DNA from: Bdellovibrionia bacterium | Lineage (GTDB): Bacteria > Bdellovibrionota > Bdellovibrionia > Bdellovibrionales > JAGQZY01 | Length of the DNA stretch: 54,662 nt | Assembly (NCBI GenBank): GCA_030424665.1 | Contig: JAUHWN010000009.1 | Span: 1-54,662, forward strand | Direction: 5' to 3' | Part shown: positions 1-9,894 of the stretch, in pieces | Layout: each line of letters opens with the position of its first letter | Position numbering within the stretch: the first letter of the stretch is position 1 | The notes under the pieces: generated by a model | What the model saw: the letters and a program-made list of their open reading frames with translations, nothing else | Told to the model about the DNA's origin: nothing | Databases searched by the model: none | Program-made: the position numbers and the translations under genes

Positions 1-1625
1 AGTAAATCACTTGCATTTTGGTAGTAGAGAACAGATGTGTTCTTGATTTTCTTGTCGTCAGATGTGTAAGTGACAACACCTTGAGTTGCTCCAAGAACTT
101 CAGGATCGGTATTTTCAGCTCCACCGAAAAGTACCAAAGAGTTGTAACGGTACCAATAAGGTGAATCAACAAAAGACTGAGAGTAAGAAAGTTTGAATTC
201 CCAGTTTTCGCTTGGAAGATAAATAAAAGCGAGTCGTGGAGAAACTTTTTGTCTATTGTTTCCAGTTCTTCTTACTTTTTCGTCGTAGCGAACTCCAAAG
301 TTTAGAATGAACTCGTCGCTAAAAAAGTGTTTGTTCTGAAAGAATGCCGAGTAAATAGCCTCAGAGCCCGGAGCAAGAAGTTGTGCACCAGGAGTATTCG
401 CTGGGTCGGGCAGGCCAACTCCGGCGTTACCGACAGAACCATTAAAGTTACCGCCCGTCATACCCATGATGATAGAATCAATAACTTCAAAAGTATCAAC
501 CTGGACACCAGCGAGGAAAGTTCCTTTGCCGCCCATAAAGTCGTCATAGCCTTTGTCCACAGTTGTAGTAAGACCCATGTTTTGATCTTGCCAGCTAATC
601 ATGAGACCACCCTGGCTGCCAACCGTACCAGTAGCATTGGCTGTAGCAAGGATTCCTTCAATATTTGTATTGTCGTAGTAAGGATTGACCGTAATTCCCC
701 ATCCGCCGCCAAGCTCGCCGACATATTTACCGCCGAGGTGTTGGTGTCCGATGGCTAGTCCAGGACCCGTCCCACGGAAGGTTCTAAAGCCGTTGTACTC
801 GTAAGCACCAGATCCACCATTGTTAGCATAGGGCTCACCCCAATTGGTTTGTCGAGAAGCACCAAAGAATGTCCAATTTCCTCTAGAGTGGGTGATACCG
901 AAATCATGTGCAGGAGGATCGTCAACGCGATCAATTTGCAAGTCGCCAGTATTAGCTGCTCCACCAATGTGTGGATCGTCAGCCTTAAGCTCTTGTTTAG
1001 TTCCATCAGCGCGATAGAACTGACCCCAAAGTAAAGTATCAGAGTCATCACTACTAGAACCATGAAGAAAGCGGAGGCGCCCTTGACCAGCGTTTCCGAA
1101 GGAACCATCAACCATTGTACCGTTTACGTCTTTACCCTTTTTCGTGATAAGGTTTACCACTCCCGAAAGAGCAACGTTACCATAGAGTGAAGAACCAGGG
1201 CCTCGAAGGACCTCAATGCGCTCGACATTATGAAGAGCAATACCGTAGTCGGGTTGAGCCGTTAGGTAAGATCTTGAGTTGATTCTATGACCATTAATCA
1301 TGATCAAAACTTTTTGCTGAGACGTAGCGTAAATACCACGTGGAGCAAAGTTAAGCTCGTTTCTATCTTCTGCATCGGTGTAGCCCGGTACAAAAGTGAT
1401 TAAAGCTTCGTGAATGTTTCGAATACCAGCCTGTTTGATCATTTCTTTCGTAATAACAGTCACAGGAACAGGTGCTTCCCTTAAACTTTCTTTCTGTCTG
1501 GATGCAGACTCGACTTCCATATTGAGAAGGTCACCAAGGGACATCTCAATTAGGTCGCTGTCGTCGGCAAATGCATTAACACTTACTAGAGTGAGCACTA
1601 ATGCCAAAATTCTTTTGATGCTCAT
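1..1625 (-). CDS. TonB-dependent outer membrane receptor, C-terminus cut off by left window edge
   Basis: Reverse strand read from ATG at 1625 gives MSIKRILALVLTLVSVNAFADDSDLIEMSLGDLLNMEVESASRQKESLREAPVPVTVITKEMIKQAGIRNIHEALITFVPGYTDAEDR...VERIEVLRGPGSSLYGNVALSGVVNLITKKG: signal peptide plus typical plug domain. Open at the window edge so absent from the ORF track. Confidence 0.9.
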   Translation of the reverse strand, partial: MSIKRILALVLTLVSVNAFADDSDLIEMSLGDLLNMEVESASRQKESLREAPVPVTVITKEMIKQAGIRNIHEALITFVPGYTDAEDRNELNFAPRGIYATSQQKVLIMINGHRINSRSYLTAQPDYGIALHNVERIEVLRGPGSSLYGNVALSGVVNLITKKGKDVNGTMVDGSFGNAGQGRLRFLHGSSSDDSDTLLWGQFYRADGTKQELKADDPHIGGAANTGDLQIDRVDDPPAHDFGITHSRGNWTFFGASRQTNWGEPYANNGGSGAYEYNGFRTFRGTGPGLAIGHQHLGGKYVGELGGGWGITVNPYYDNTNIEGILATANATGTVGSQGGLMISWQDQNMGLTTTVDKGYDDFMGGKGTFLAGVQVDTFEVIDSIIMGMTGGNFNGSVGNAGVGLPDPANTPGAQLLAPGSEAIYSAFFQNKHFFSDEFILNFGVRYDEKVRRTGNNRQKVSPRLAFIYLPSENWEFKLSYSQSFVDSPYWYRYNSLVLFGGAENTDPEVLGATQGVVTYTSDDKKIKNTSVLYYQNASDL

Positions 1626-1957
1626 ACGTTTGTCTCCCTCATTAAAGATAGGTTGTTCTTTAAAGACTTAAGTCCTCTGTTTTAATAGGTTTAGTTTTTG
1701 TATAATTTGTGTAAATAGCAATTAATTTAAGGGGTTGATGCCACGTGTCTCCTTTAAAAATAAGACCATTAAGGTTGCAGTATAAAAATTGATTTTTTAG
1801 GTCGAGGAAATCTTTCAAATCCTCGTAGATACTCTACTTTTCATAGGCTTTATTCTATCTGGGTCAAGGGCTAATAAAAGTCCGGTCTGGTGGTGGCTTA
1901 GGGCAAAGGGACTTACTCTATTATAGAAGAGAGAGTCACTCTCATTGGAGAAATAGT

Positions 1958-3547
1958 ATGATAAGTCGACAAATTTCAGATTGGTCGATCCGGAAGAAGT
2001 TTATTACGATTTTGAGTTCTGGATTAATGGTTCTACTGGTTTACTTTCTTAGTAATGGTGTCATCTCACAAAACAATCGAAGCAACTTGAAGTCCATCGT
2101 CGATACCCATTTACCGATCATTGAACAATCAGAAATTCTCGCCAATAAAATTAATGCCGTACGTTCCGCCGTCGTTGAAACCGCCCTTTCACAGAACATG
2201 GAAGGGATCGGAGAATTAGATCAGGTCAACCGAGAGGTGCTTGCAGAGTTTCAAAAAGCAAAACAGATTGATGAAGAATTTAGCACGCGCTTTAAAGTGA
2301 TTGAGAGTAAATATTCGTCGACCTTTACTGAAATGAATGAGCTTATTCAAAATGTCATCGCAGGCCTTGAAGAGCTTTCAGCGGTTCAATTAAAAATAGG
2401 AACATACTCTAAAGACCTCATTCAAAGGGAACAAGAGTTAGCGACGATCAAAAGAAGAGCAGATAAAAATATGCGTTCTGCGATAGAGTCAGTTAATTTT
2501 GGTGGAACCTTGCTACTCATCGTTGGAATAGTAATTCTAATTTCTGCAATTCCGTTCTCTTTTTTCTTTTACTCGGTGATCAACCAATCTCTCCTTCAGG
2601 CGGGTGAAAGGTTAAAGTCTGCGGCTGAGCGCGTTTTGAAAATTTCAGAGCAGGCGAACTCTGCTTCAGTTGAATTGGCCTCGCGGTCGACGGAGCAGTC
2701 TGAGGTGGCCAATAAAACTGTGTCGAGTATGTCAGAAATGAAATCTCTGATGGATGAGACCCTAAATAATTCGACCCAAGCTGTGCAAATATCTGAAGAC
2801 AGTTACGAAGAAGCCAGAAACGGAACAGTGGTTGTCGATGAGCTACGAGACAGTATGGAAGAGGTTGAAGCAATCTACGATCGTTTGCAAGAGGTTAATG
2901 ATATGGTTGACCTTATTCGCAATAAAACTGATGTCATCAACGATATCGTTTTTAAAACGCAGCTTCTATCATTTAACGCGTCTATTGAGGCTGCCCGCGC
3001 AGGACAGTACGGTAAAGGTTTTGCCGTTGTCGCCCAGGAAGTGAGTAAGCTCGCAGAACTTTCGGGGAGTGCATCTTACGAAATTGGTCAGCTCCTTGAG
3101 GATTCGGCCAAAAGAATTGCTGAGACAATTGAAAATACCAAAGAAAAGGTGAATGCAGCCAATGATATTTCGCAAAAAGCCTCGGGAGTGTTTACGGGTT
3201 TGAACGACCGATCGGGCCAAGTGAAGAACATGGTAAATTCAATTTCAGACTCGGCCAAAGAGCAATCTATAGGTATCCAGCAGGTTGGTGATGCAATGAG
3301 TGAGTTGAATCAATCTGCCGAAGAAACAAAAGATATGGCTCGTTCAATAACTGATTTGTCGGAGGCATTGAGAGCTCAGGCCAACTCGCTCGTGGCCACG
3401 ATCTCTAATCTAAACGGTCTTATTTCTGGCGACGACATCTCTGGAGGAGAAGCACTTAATGATGATTCATTCCAAGATGATTATTCTGGTTTTGAAGACG
3501 ATGACAACGACGACGACGGTGGTTTCGACGAAACAATGACGGCTTAG
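1958..3547 (+). CDS. Methyl-accepting chemotaxis protein with Asp-rich C-terminal tail
   Basis: Two TM segments flanking a periplasmic helical domain, and an MCP hairpin-tip region '[38 protein letters not shown]'. Confidence 0.93.
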   Translation: MISRQISDWSIRKKFITILSSGLMVLLVYFLSNGVISQNNRSNLKSIVDTHLPIIEQSEILANKINAVRSAVVETALSQNMEGIGELDQVNREVLAEFQKAKQIDEEFSTRFKVIESKYSSTFTEMNELIQNVIAGLEELSAVQLKIGTYSKDLIQREQELATIKRRADKNMRSAIESVNFGGTLLLIVGIVILISAIPFSFFFYSVINQSLLQAGERLKSAAERVLKISEQANSASVELASRSTEQSEVANKTVSSMSEMKSLMDETLNNSTQAVQISEDSYEEARNGTVVVDELRDSMEEVEAIYDRLQEVNDMVDLIRNKTDVINDIVFKTQLLSFNASIEAARAGQYGKGFAVVAQEVSKLAELSGSASYEIGQLLEDSAKRIAETIENTKEKVNAANDISQKASGVFTGLNDRSGQVKNMVNSISDSAKEQSIGIQQVGDAMSELNQSAEETKDMARSITDLSEALRAQANSLVATISNLNGLISGDDISGGEALNDDSFQDDYSGFEDDDNDDDGGFDETMTA

Positions 3548-3654
3548 TCTATTGCCTTTCTCCAGCAAAATTTCTTAAGCTAAGAATAAGTGAATTACCA
3601 CCCATAAAAGAAACAAAGTGCGACCTTTAATGATTAGTCGACGGTCAACGAATC

Positions 3655-4269
3655 CTAAATAATGACTGCAAAAAATAACTGAGCAAATAGGTGAAATACT
3701 AAAAAGTATGAGCCTATGAGTTTTAACTTCTCTAGTCCGTACCTATGGGTGACGAGGGGAGAGTGCCAGGCGTAGCGATTATAGCCGGGTTCGAAATTGA
3801 TATGATTGTAAGTTGTGTGTAGGAAGTAGGCATCGACCGCCTGGGAACACACGACTGCAATTAAATAAAAGCTGGCGAAAAGATCACTAATATTTAAGTC
3901 GAGATCTTGCCTCACTATAAACCTCAAACTCACTATGAGTGCAAGAGCACTCATGATCCTTACAACTGCCCGGAGTCTTAACTGATCTAACTTTCCTTTT
4001 ACATGGAGACCTATTTCAAGAGTTATCAAGACTGTGGCAAAAAAGATGTTTAGACCGAGAAGTATATAAAAACTCTCATTGAGTTGAGGGAGTAAAAAGT
4101 AAACGAGTCCCATTGGAAACCAAGAGATCAAGGTGTAAGACCACCAAAGTAGACTGGGGTAATCGATTTTGTACTTTTCACGAAGATCTTTTTTGGCCCA
4201 AAAAACGAGACTGACTCCCAAGACAACCAGTGGCCAAATGCTAAGACAAATTTGAAAGATCGTTTTCAT
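3655..4269 (-). CDS. Hypothetical multi-pass membrane protein
   Basis: 204 aa ORF with several hydrophobic helices; no family recognised. Confidence 0.65.
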   Translation of the reverse strand: MKTIFQICLSIWPLVVLGVSLVFWAKKDLREKYKIDYPSLLWWSYTLISWFPMGLVYFLLPQLNESFYILLGLNIFFATVLITLEIGLHVKGKLDQLRLRAVVRIMSALALIVSLRFIVRQDLDLNISDLFASFYLIAVVCSQAVDAYFLHTTYNHINFEPGYNRYAWHSPLVTHRYGLEKLKLIGSYFLVFHLFAQLFFAVII

Positions 4270-4338
4270 GACTGAGACTTCAACTGCTGAGGTTTAACCC
4301 CATTAAACACATTGAAGCCCCATCAATCCATAAAAATA

Positions 4339-4848
4339 TTAATTGATTAAGTTTTCACTGCTCGTCGGCGTAGTCGAAGCTTCGCTACTTCTGGCAGCCC
4401 AAATAGACTTTAAAGCCTCCGGATCGTCATTCCACAAATGTTTCGATTGAACGAGTTTCTCCACGAGTTTTTCGAGGGCCTCTTCCTTTTCAAGCGGATT
4501 GTCGTTGAGTAAGGCTTGTGATGATGACTCTTCTAAGAATTTAGAAGCGAGTTTGTGAGCCTGTTCTTTTCTAATTTTCTTAAATTTTTGCTTTGGAACT
4601 AGAAAATAAACAAGTTCGCAATCCATTGCCTGTGCGACTCGATCTAGATTTTTAATTGAGATTTTCCCCTCAATCTCATTTTGTTCTAGCTGATAAAGGC
4701 TCGGACTTGAGATGCCTAACCTTGCAGCAAGTTGTTTCTGAGTCATCCCCAGTATTCTTCGGAAATTTCTAATCCATGAACCGATATTTGGGATTTGTGC
4801 TTTGAGATCACGCAGCCCTTCGATTTGTTTCTTAGTATCAGTGTCCAT
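4339..4848 (-). CDS. XRE-family HTH regulator resembling 'mobile mystery protein A'
   Basis: 'IGSWIRNFRRILGMTQKQLAARLGISSPSLYQLEQNEIEGKISIKNLDRVAQAMDCELVYFLVPK' has the HTH_3 plus 'xALxCELVYxLVPK' signature of that family. Confidence 0.8.
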   Translation of the reverse strand: MDTDTKKQIEGLRDLKAQIPNIGSWIRNFRRILGMTQKQLAARLGISSPSLYQLEQNEIEGKISIKNLDRVAQAMDCELVYFLVPKQKFKKIRKEQAHKLASKFLEESSSQALLNDNPLEKEEALEKLVEKLVQSKHLWNDDPEALKSIWAARSSEASTTPTSSENLIN

Positions 4849-4931
4849 ATTCCCCTCCCCTTGGAGGTGATTAGAGTAGAGCCTTATTGAAAAATCAAGT
4901 TTTCAACAAGAATTTCATAATGTTCACTGAC

Positions 4932-6530
4932 CTAACGCATTAAGTTGTCGAGAAGAGGGCCCTTCATAGCGACGACCGAAGGCAAAGGTTTTGCGTTATT
5001 GCCTTTTGGCCAATGACTGGTGAGCTTTCCGACCTTTTGTGAGCTGGAGCCAGGGTGTTGGACCGAGAGAAAAAGAGTTTTTCCATCCTCACTAAAACAA
5101 GGCCCGGTGAGTTCACTGTCAACGGGGCCATTGGCAACGCGAATCACTTCACCTCTTTGCGGACCACTGAAGGGAATAACAAACAGAGAATTGTTGCCGA
5201 AGCTTTTCCAATGGGAACGGTTCATCAATGACTCAGATATATCACAAGTCATCCATAGGTTTCCTTTGGGGTCGAAGCAAAGGTTGTCTGGGCAAGAAAA
5301 GCCTTCCTCGAGTCCACCTTCTTTCCAGGTCGTTGCCTTAAAGGTCAGGCTGGTAAAGTCAGATTGGTCTTCTTGAAATCGCATTATAGAACCATGAAAA
5401 ACATCTTTTGTTTTATTATTCGTGCAACTTAAATAGATGTCTTTAGTAAAAGGGTGGACTTCAACATCTTCGGGGCGATCAAGAGGAGTTCCACCTGCGA
5501 GTTTGGCGGCCTTTCTTGTTTCTATAAGAAGTTGCTTTTGTTCCGAAAAATGTTTCTTTAGAATAGGGTTTTCGTGAGCATCTAATATCTCCCAGCGTCC
5601 CTTACCGATGTTGGCGACGTAGAGTTTTCCGCTTTCAAGAGAGTTGGGCCCATCGGAGATAAATTTGTAGAAGCACTCGTTAACTTTGTCATCCCCCATA
5701 TAGACAACCACTCTTCCGTCTTTGGCACGGACACAGGTGGCACTTTCATGGGCAAATCGACCAAGAGGTAAAAGCTTCTTTGCTCGAGCATTATTCAGAG
5801 GATCTATTTCTACGACCCAACCATAGTGCTCTGGAGCTTGTGGATCTACCTCTTCCCAAGAGAACTCTTTACTTTTTGATACTTTTCTAATTTTGCCTTC
5901 ATAACTAACCTCTCCATAGAAGTCCTCGTAATTTTCTTCACAGGTTAAGACCGTGTTCCATGGGGTTCTTCCTCCGGCACAATTAGCGAGAGTGCCCTTG
6001 GCCATTTTCGCCCCAAGAACCTCAGCTCCTCCAGAAAAGGGAATTGGAGTGGTACCGTCGATACGGGCGTTGAAACGACTGTCGCGAAGAACAGTCCATT
6101 GACCTGCGAGGTTCTTTATGTGGCAAATTGATCCCCCAACCATTTTTTGTTCGAGTTCCACTTGATCTTTACTTCTTGCAAAAGGATTTTTTTGGCCGAG
6201 ATTTACGAAGAAAGGGTCGATGAATTCGTGGTTGGTCCATAGTAGGGCTTCGTTTGTTTTTCCAGGAAGAGGTATAATGCAATTGTAATCACAATTAAAA
6301 CCAAAGACCTTTCCACTGCCGAGAGAATCGCCGTAACTATTCAGAATATAAAAATCGAGTTCTTTGTGAGTGACGAGTTGATCATGGGAGCTCACTTCAA
6401 GGGGAAGTATTTTCTGACTCGATAGACCTTGGCTAGCGCATCCAGGTAAGCATGTACCGAGGGCCATGCTCAAGCTTGCTCCTCCTAGAAACTCAATAAA
6501 GTCTCGTCTTTTCATCGAATCCATAGTCAC
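4932..6530 (-). CDS. PhoX/DUF839-type Tat-exported phosphatase-like protein
   Basis: Tat signal 'MKRRDFIEFLGGASLSMALG'; 'TPWNTVLTCEENYEDFYG', 'GWVVEIDPL', 'FAHESATC', 'RPEDVEVHPFTKDIYLSCTNN', 'CPDNLCFDPKGNLWMTCD' match PhoX-like proteins. Confidence 0.87.
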   Translation of the reverse strand: MTMDSMKRRDFIEFLGGASLSMALGTCLPGCASQGLSSQKILPLEVSSHDQLVTHKELDFYILNSYGDSLGSGKVFGFNCDYNCIIPLPGKTNEALLWTNHEFIDPFFVNLGQKNPFARSKDQVELEQKMVGGSICHIKNLAGQWTVLRDSRFNARIDGTTPIPFSGGAEVLGAKMAKGTLANCAGGRTPWNTVLTCEENYEDFYGEVSYEGKIRKVSKSKEFSWEEVDPQAPEHYGWVVEIDPLNNARAKKLLPLGRFAHESATCVRAKDGRVVVYMGDDKVNECFYKFISDGPNSLESGKLYVANIGKGRWEILDAHENPILKKHFSEQKQLLIETRKAAKLAGGTPLDRPEDVEVHPFTKDIYLSCTNNKTKDVFHGSIMRFQEDQSDFTSLTFKATTWKEGGLEEGFSCPDNLCFDPKGNLWMTCDISESLMNRSHWKSFGNNSLFVIPFSGPQRGEVIRVANGPVDSELTGPCFSEDGKTLFLSVQHPGSSSQKVGKLTSHWPKGNNAKPLPSVVAMKGPLLDNLMR

Positions 6531-6713
6531 TCCTTAAACATCTAATTTAATACGAGATTCTCGATATTTACAGTGACAATTTCGGCGGTAATGAAAACAA
6601 AACAGACACTGAATAGAAAGTCTGTAGGGGTAAAAAGGGGGTGAACGGGAATCCATGGAATCTGAGTTTGGTCTGGCCTGTGCATTGATTAAGTGGATCG
6701 AGGAAAGGACTCA

Positions 6714-7907
6714 ATGAAGACAGGAAATTCACCATTTTCTATCATTTTAACCTGTTTATTTGCCTGTAGCCTTTTGGTTGCAGCTAAAGCGAAAAAAACG
6801 GATGTGGAACCTGGGTCTGCCGCCATCGAGCGTGTAAAATCTGAATCGGGCCTCAGTCAAAAGGCGGGGGCAAAACTATCTAAGAAGACAAAAAAAGGCA
6901 AGAAGACCGGCAAAAAGAAGAAGACTCTTGCTAAAAAGAAGTCTGTTAAGAAAGTGCCAAAAACGAAAAAACTTGCAAAAAAGCCTATTTCAGAAGAGCG
7001 ATTAAAGCGTTTGCAGAAGATCGCTCGCGCAAAAAAGTTAGCTAAAATCAAAAACGAAAAGCGTAAGAAAGTAGCTCGAAAGAAGAAACTCAACCGCAAG
7101 AAAGCCAAGTCTCACAAGATGCCAGCTAAGCTGGTCACAAGTGCTAAATCAATAAAACCTAAAAAGCCGAAAAAGAATTGGGGTATTAACTTGAGGTACG
7201 GTGTTTCAACCGACTTTACTGATGATGTTGAACCCCGTCTTTACAATCACTCAATGGGCGTTAGAGGTTCCTATCGATTTTTAGGGAAGTATTCGACTTC
7301 TCTCGGATTCGGTATGCGCTATGTATCCGCTGGAGATGTTGTTCGAGTCGATAATAATGACCGTGATTTTAGTGCGGGGATATCAAATATCAATTTAGGC
7401 CTTTCATTTCCAATTATGAAAAAAGACAAGTCATACACTTGGAGCGGGAGCGCTGGCTACGTGGTTCCAACCAGTGAGACGGCCCAGTATGAAGGCTACA
7501 AAGGAATCGTATCTGGAAGTACTTCGGTGAGCCTTCCGTTTTTTGACGGAATCTATAGCATGAGTCACTCTTTAAGTAGTTCATACATCATAAATACTTT
7601 TGAGTACTCGCCAGTTTCGGATGCTATAAACTCAGACCTTTCGACATCCTATTCATTTGGTAACTCGTTTAAGTTAGGTTTAGGATTTCGGTTTAGTCTA
7701 AGCTTCGGAATCGATGCGACTCACTACCTCGATAGTTCTTGGATTTATTCTTATAACAACGGTGCGAGTCTTTCTTATTCAATTCAAGCTTTCTCTGCCA
7801 GTCTAAGTTTTAGAAATGGTAGTTATGCAGACGACCCTGGTGTTACCCTGTGGTTTGTCGATCAGTATCGCCAAATATTCAGATTTGGGATGGGTTACAG
7901 TTTTTAA
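6714..7907 (+). CDS. Exported protein: Lys-rich linker followed by a probable outer-membrane beta-barrel
   Basis: ATG at 6714 has upstream 'gaggaaagg'. Signal peptide, ~100 aa Lys/Arg-rich segment, then alternating aromatic/polar strands ending in '...FRFGMGYSF' (C-terminal Phe). Confidence 0.75.
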   Translation: MKTGNSPFSIILTCLFACSLLVAAKAKKTDVEPGSAAIERVKSESGLSQKAGAKLSKKTKKGKKTGKKKKTLAKKKSVKKVPKTKKLAKKPISEERLKRLQKIARAKKLAKIKNEKRKKVARKKKLNRKKAKSHKMPAKLVTSAKSIKPKKPKKNWGINLRYGVSTDFTDDVEPRLYNHSMGVRGSYRFLGKYSTSLGFGMRYVSAGDVVRVDNNDRDFSAGISNINLGLSFPIMKKDKSYTWSGSAGYVVPTSETAQYEGYKGIVSGSTSVSLPFFDGIYSMSHSLSSSYIINTFEYSPVSDAINSDLSTSYSFGNSFKLGLGFRFSLSFGIDATHYLDSSWIYSYNNGASLSYSIQAFSASLSFRNGSYADDPGVTLWFVDQYRQIFRFGMGYSF

Positions 7908-8038
7908 TTTTACGCCCAAATTGTCTATTCTGTCTGATTTATAAACAGAATCAATCCGAGGAATAAGCTCTATTTATAGGGGTTTATGGCATCTATGTTG
8001 CTCTAATAGAGGGTAGCGAGCAAGCTGGGAGTTTTATA

Positions 8039-9559
8039 ATGAATACTGGAATTATCAAATTTTATTGCTTTATGGTGACATGTTGTTTGCTCATCGTTGC
8101 CTGTGGACCGGGTACGATGAGGCCCAAAAGAGCTGATCTCATTGGCGGTAGAGCCCCCGTTAACCTTAAAGCACTGACCCAGGATCGCGATCGATTCAAT
8201 CAAGTTATTGAACGGTACTATTCAGACTATGAGATGAATACTTCGGTTAACTTAGCCCTAAAGAACAAGGTTGAAGGGATCAGTTTTACTGGAAGAGATA
8301 TCACCGAAGACGAAGCGAGCGAAACGGCGGTCGCCTCTGATATAACACTAGAAATCCTATTGATGGGACGAGATGCTAGTTTGAGTTTCAGTCGTCGAGT
8401 AGGATCGACCCACCAGCCCCTCGAAATGACTGCAAGTGATTCGAATAGCAACCCTGAGGGGTCAGAAGTTCAGTTACAAAAAGTAGAAATCATTTGTTTT
8501 GATTCCTGTAATTTTATTTTCGTGATGATTGATGGTCTCGTGCAGGGTAATGGCGAGGCCGTAAGCCGACTGGCTGTCCTCGCTAAGATTGTTGAGCAGA
8601 ATGGATCCTTTGTGATTCAGACGGCTTTTCCTGCGGGAATTAAAACCATTGAGCAAGCACGAAGAGAGCGAGAAGGAGCTGGGCCCGAAGCCGCTGCTCC
8701 CGAAGAAGAAAGAGCTGCCTGCCGTGCCGTTCAATCCGAACAGGTTGTAAGTCGTCCCGACTGCTGGGAAGAGCTTCAATCGAATATGTCTGATGAAATA
8801 AAGGTTGCCGCTTGTCAGGCTAACCGAGAAGTCGCTGCGGATCTCTTTAATTGTGATGATTTGCTTGAGGCTCTACCTGCCGAGTTGTCTCCTGTGGACC
8901 CAACTTTGTCTGGTGACGAACTTGAGTTGAGACGGCAAGCAGAGCAACCTCGTTGTGATGCTATAACTAATATTGAAGAAAGAAACTCAGACCCCGTTTG
9001 TACAGAATTATTCGGAATGCGCGAGGGACCAGCCACAGAGCCCGAGCCAGAAGTCAGTATGGATAACCAATGTATGGATGGAAACCCTCTTCCTATTCTT
9101 GAGCAGTGTCGTGCCCACTATAGAGAGCAAATTGGAATGGGTCATGGCGGTGATGTCACTGTTATAGATACTTTGATTGCACTCGTTGAAGGTTATTGTC
9201 GTAGACAGGAATCTGCTGGATCACCAGACTCTTCATGTCAGTCAACTCTCGATGGGTTGAATGAAGAAAAGAATGAGTTGATGGCCGATGCTGTCGTCGA
9301 TGGTCCTGAAGCCACAGGTGTTAATGAAGATGGTTTTGCCATTGATAGCTCTGAATGTAATGGTGACACCGATCAAGAGGGGAATCCTATTCCAATTGAT
9401 CATGCTTCGGCGAATTTTGCGGCGATGCTCACCTGTCAAATTAACTTTAGAGCCGGTTGGCCGCAGTATAACCTAAACGCTTGTGATGCGGACGAGCCTC
9501 GTTGTAACCAAGAGGCAGCTGATGAATCTAGAGACGCTTTTGATGCTGCGGGTGGGTAG
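8039..9559 (+). CDS. Putative lipoprotein, Cys-rich, unknown function
   Basis: N-terminus MNTGIIKFYCFMVTCCLLIVACGPG has a lipobox-like IVAC. Confidence 0.7.
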   Translation: MNTGIIKFYCFMVTCCLLIVACGPGTMRPKRADLIGGRAPVNLKALTQDRDRFNQVIERYYSDYEMNTSVNLALKNKVEGISFTGRDITEDEASETAVASDITLEILLMGRDASLSFSRRVGSTHQPLEMTASDSNSNPEGSEVQLQKVEIICFDSCNFIFVMIDGLVQGNGEAVSRLAVLAKIVEQNGSFVIQTAFPAGIKTIEQARREREGAGPEAAAPEEERAACRAVQSEQVVSRPDCWEELQSNMSDEIKVAACQANREVAADLFNCDDLLEALPAELSPVDPTLSGDELELRRQAEQPRCDAITNIEERNSDPVCTELFGMREGPATEPEPEVSMDNQCMDGNPLPILEQCRAHYREQIGMGHGGDVTVIDTLIALVEGYCRRQESAGSPDSSCQSTLDGLNEEKNELMADAVVDGPEATGVNEDGFAIDSSECNGDTDQEGNPIPIDHASANFAAMLTCQINFRAGWPQYNLNACDADEPRCNQEAADESRDAFDAAGG

Positions 9560-9561
9560 CC

Positions 9562-9825
9562 TTATTTTAAGGGCTTAGCTCGACGAAAATCTTTTAAGCT
9601 AAAATGACCATAGGTTTTTTTGAGGTACATATCTCGTACCTCTACTTCGATGTCTTCTCTGACTTCTGCGATGTACATTTCTGTGATTGTTCCAAGATCG
9701 AGCAAATGGGCCAAATAGGCATCGGCGACCCTTGCGATCAGCTCGGACTCGCTATCGCCAGCGAAAAGATCGCTATAGAGGTAATCCTCAAGTATTTGAA
9801 AGAGTAGGTCGGTCTCTTTTTGCAT
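9562..9825 (-). CDS. Hypothetical small protein (87 aa)
   Basis: Compact ORF convergent with 8039..9559 with a 2-bp gap; acidic helical sequence. Confidence 0.55.
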   Translation of the reverse strand: MQKETDLLFQILEDYLYSDLFAGDSESELIARVADAYLAHLLDLGTITEMYIAEVREDIEVEVRDMYLKKTYGHFSLKDFRRAKPLK

Positions 9826-9894
9826 TCGTTCTCCTACTTTCCGTTTCGGGAAGGGCCTGCTAAACTTTTACAGTAAGAATGAATTTTTAGACCG

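Noticed and set aside
327-1671. Plus-strand ORFs 327..758, 849..1034 and 1414..1671
   Set aside because: Shadow ORFs antisense to the TonB-dependent receptor, which reads cleanly on the minus strand across the whole region.
4369-4388. GTAGTCGAAGCTTCGCTAC near-palindrome sharing GAAGCTTC with the 33-bp repeat
   Set aside because: Lies in the coding region of the XRE gene and does not share the rest of the repeat consensus.
6857-7140. Low-complexity AAG/AAA-rich DNA as a repeat element
   Set aside because: Explained by the Lys-rich coding sequence; no exact repeat period.
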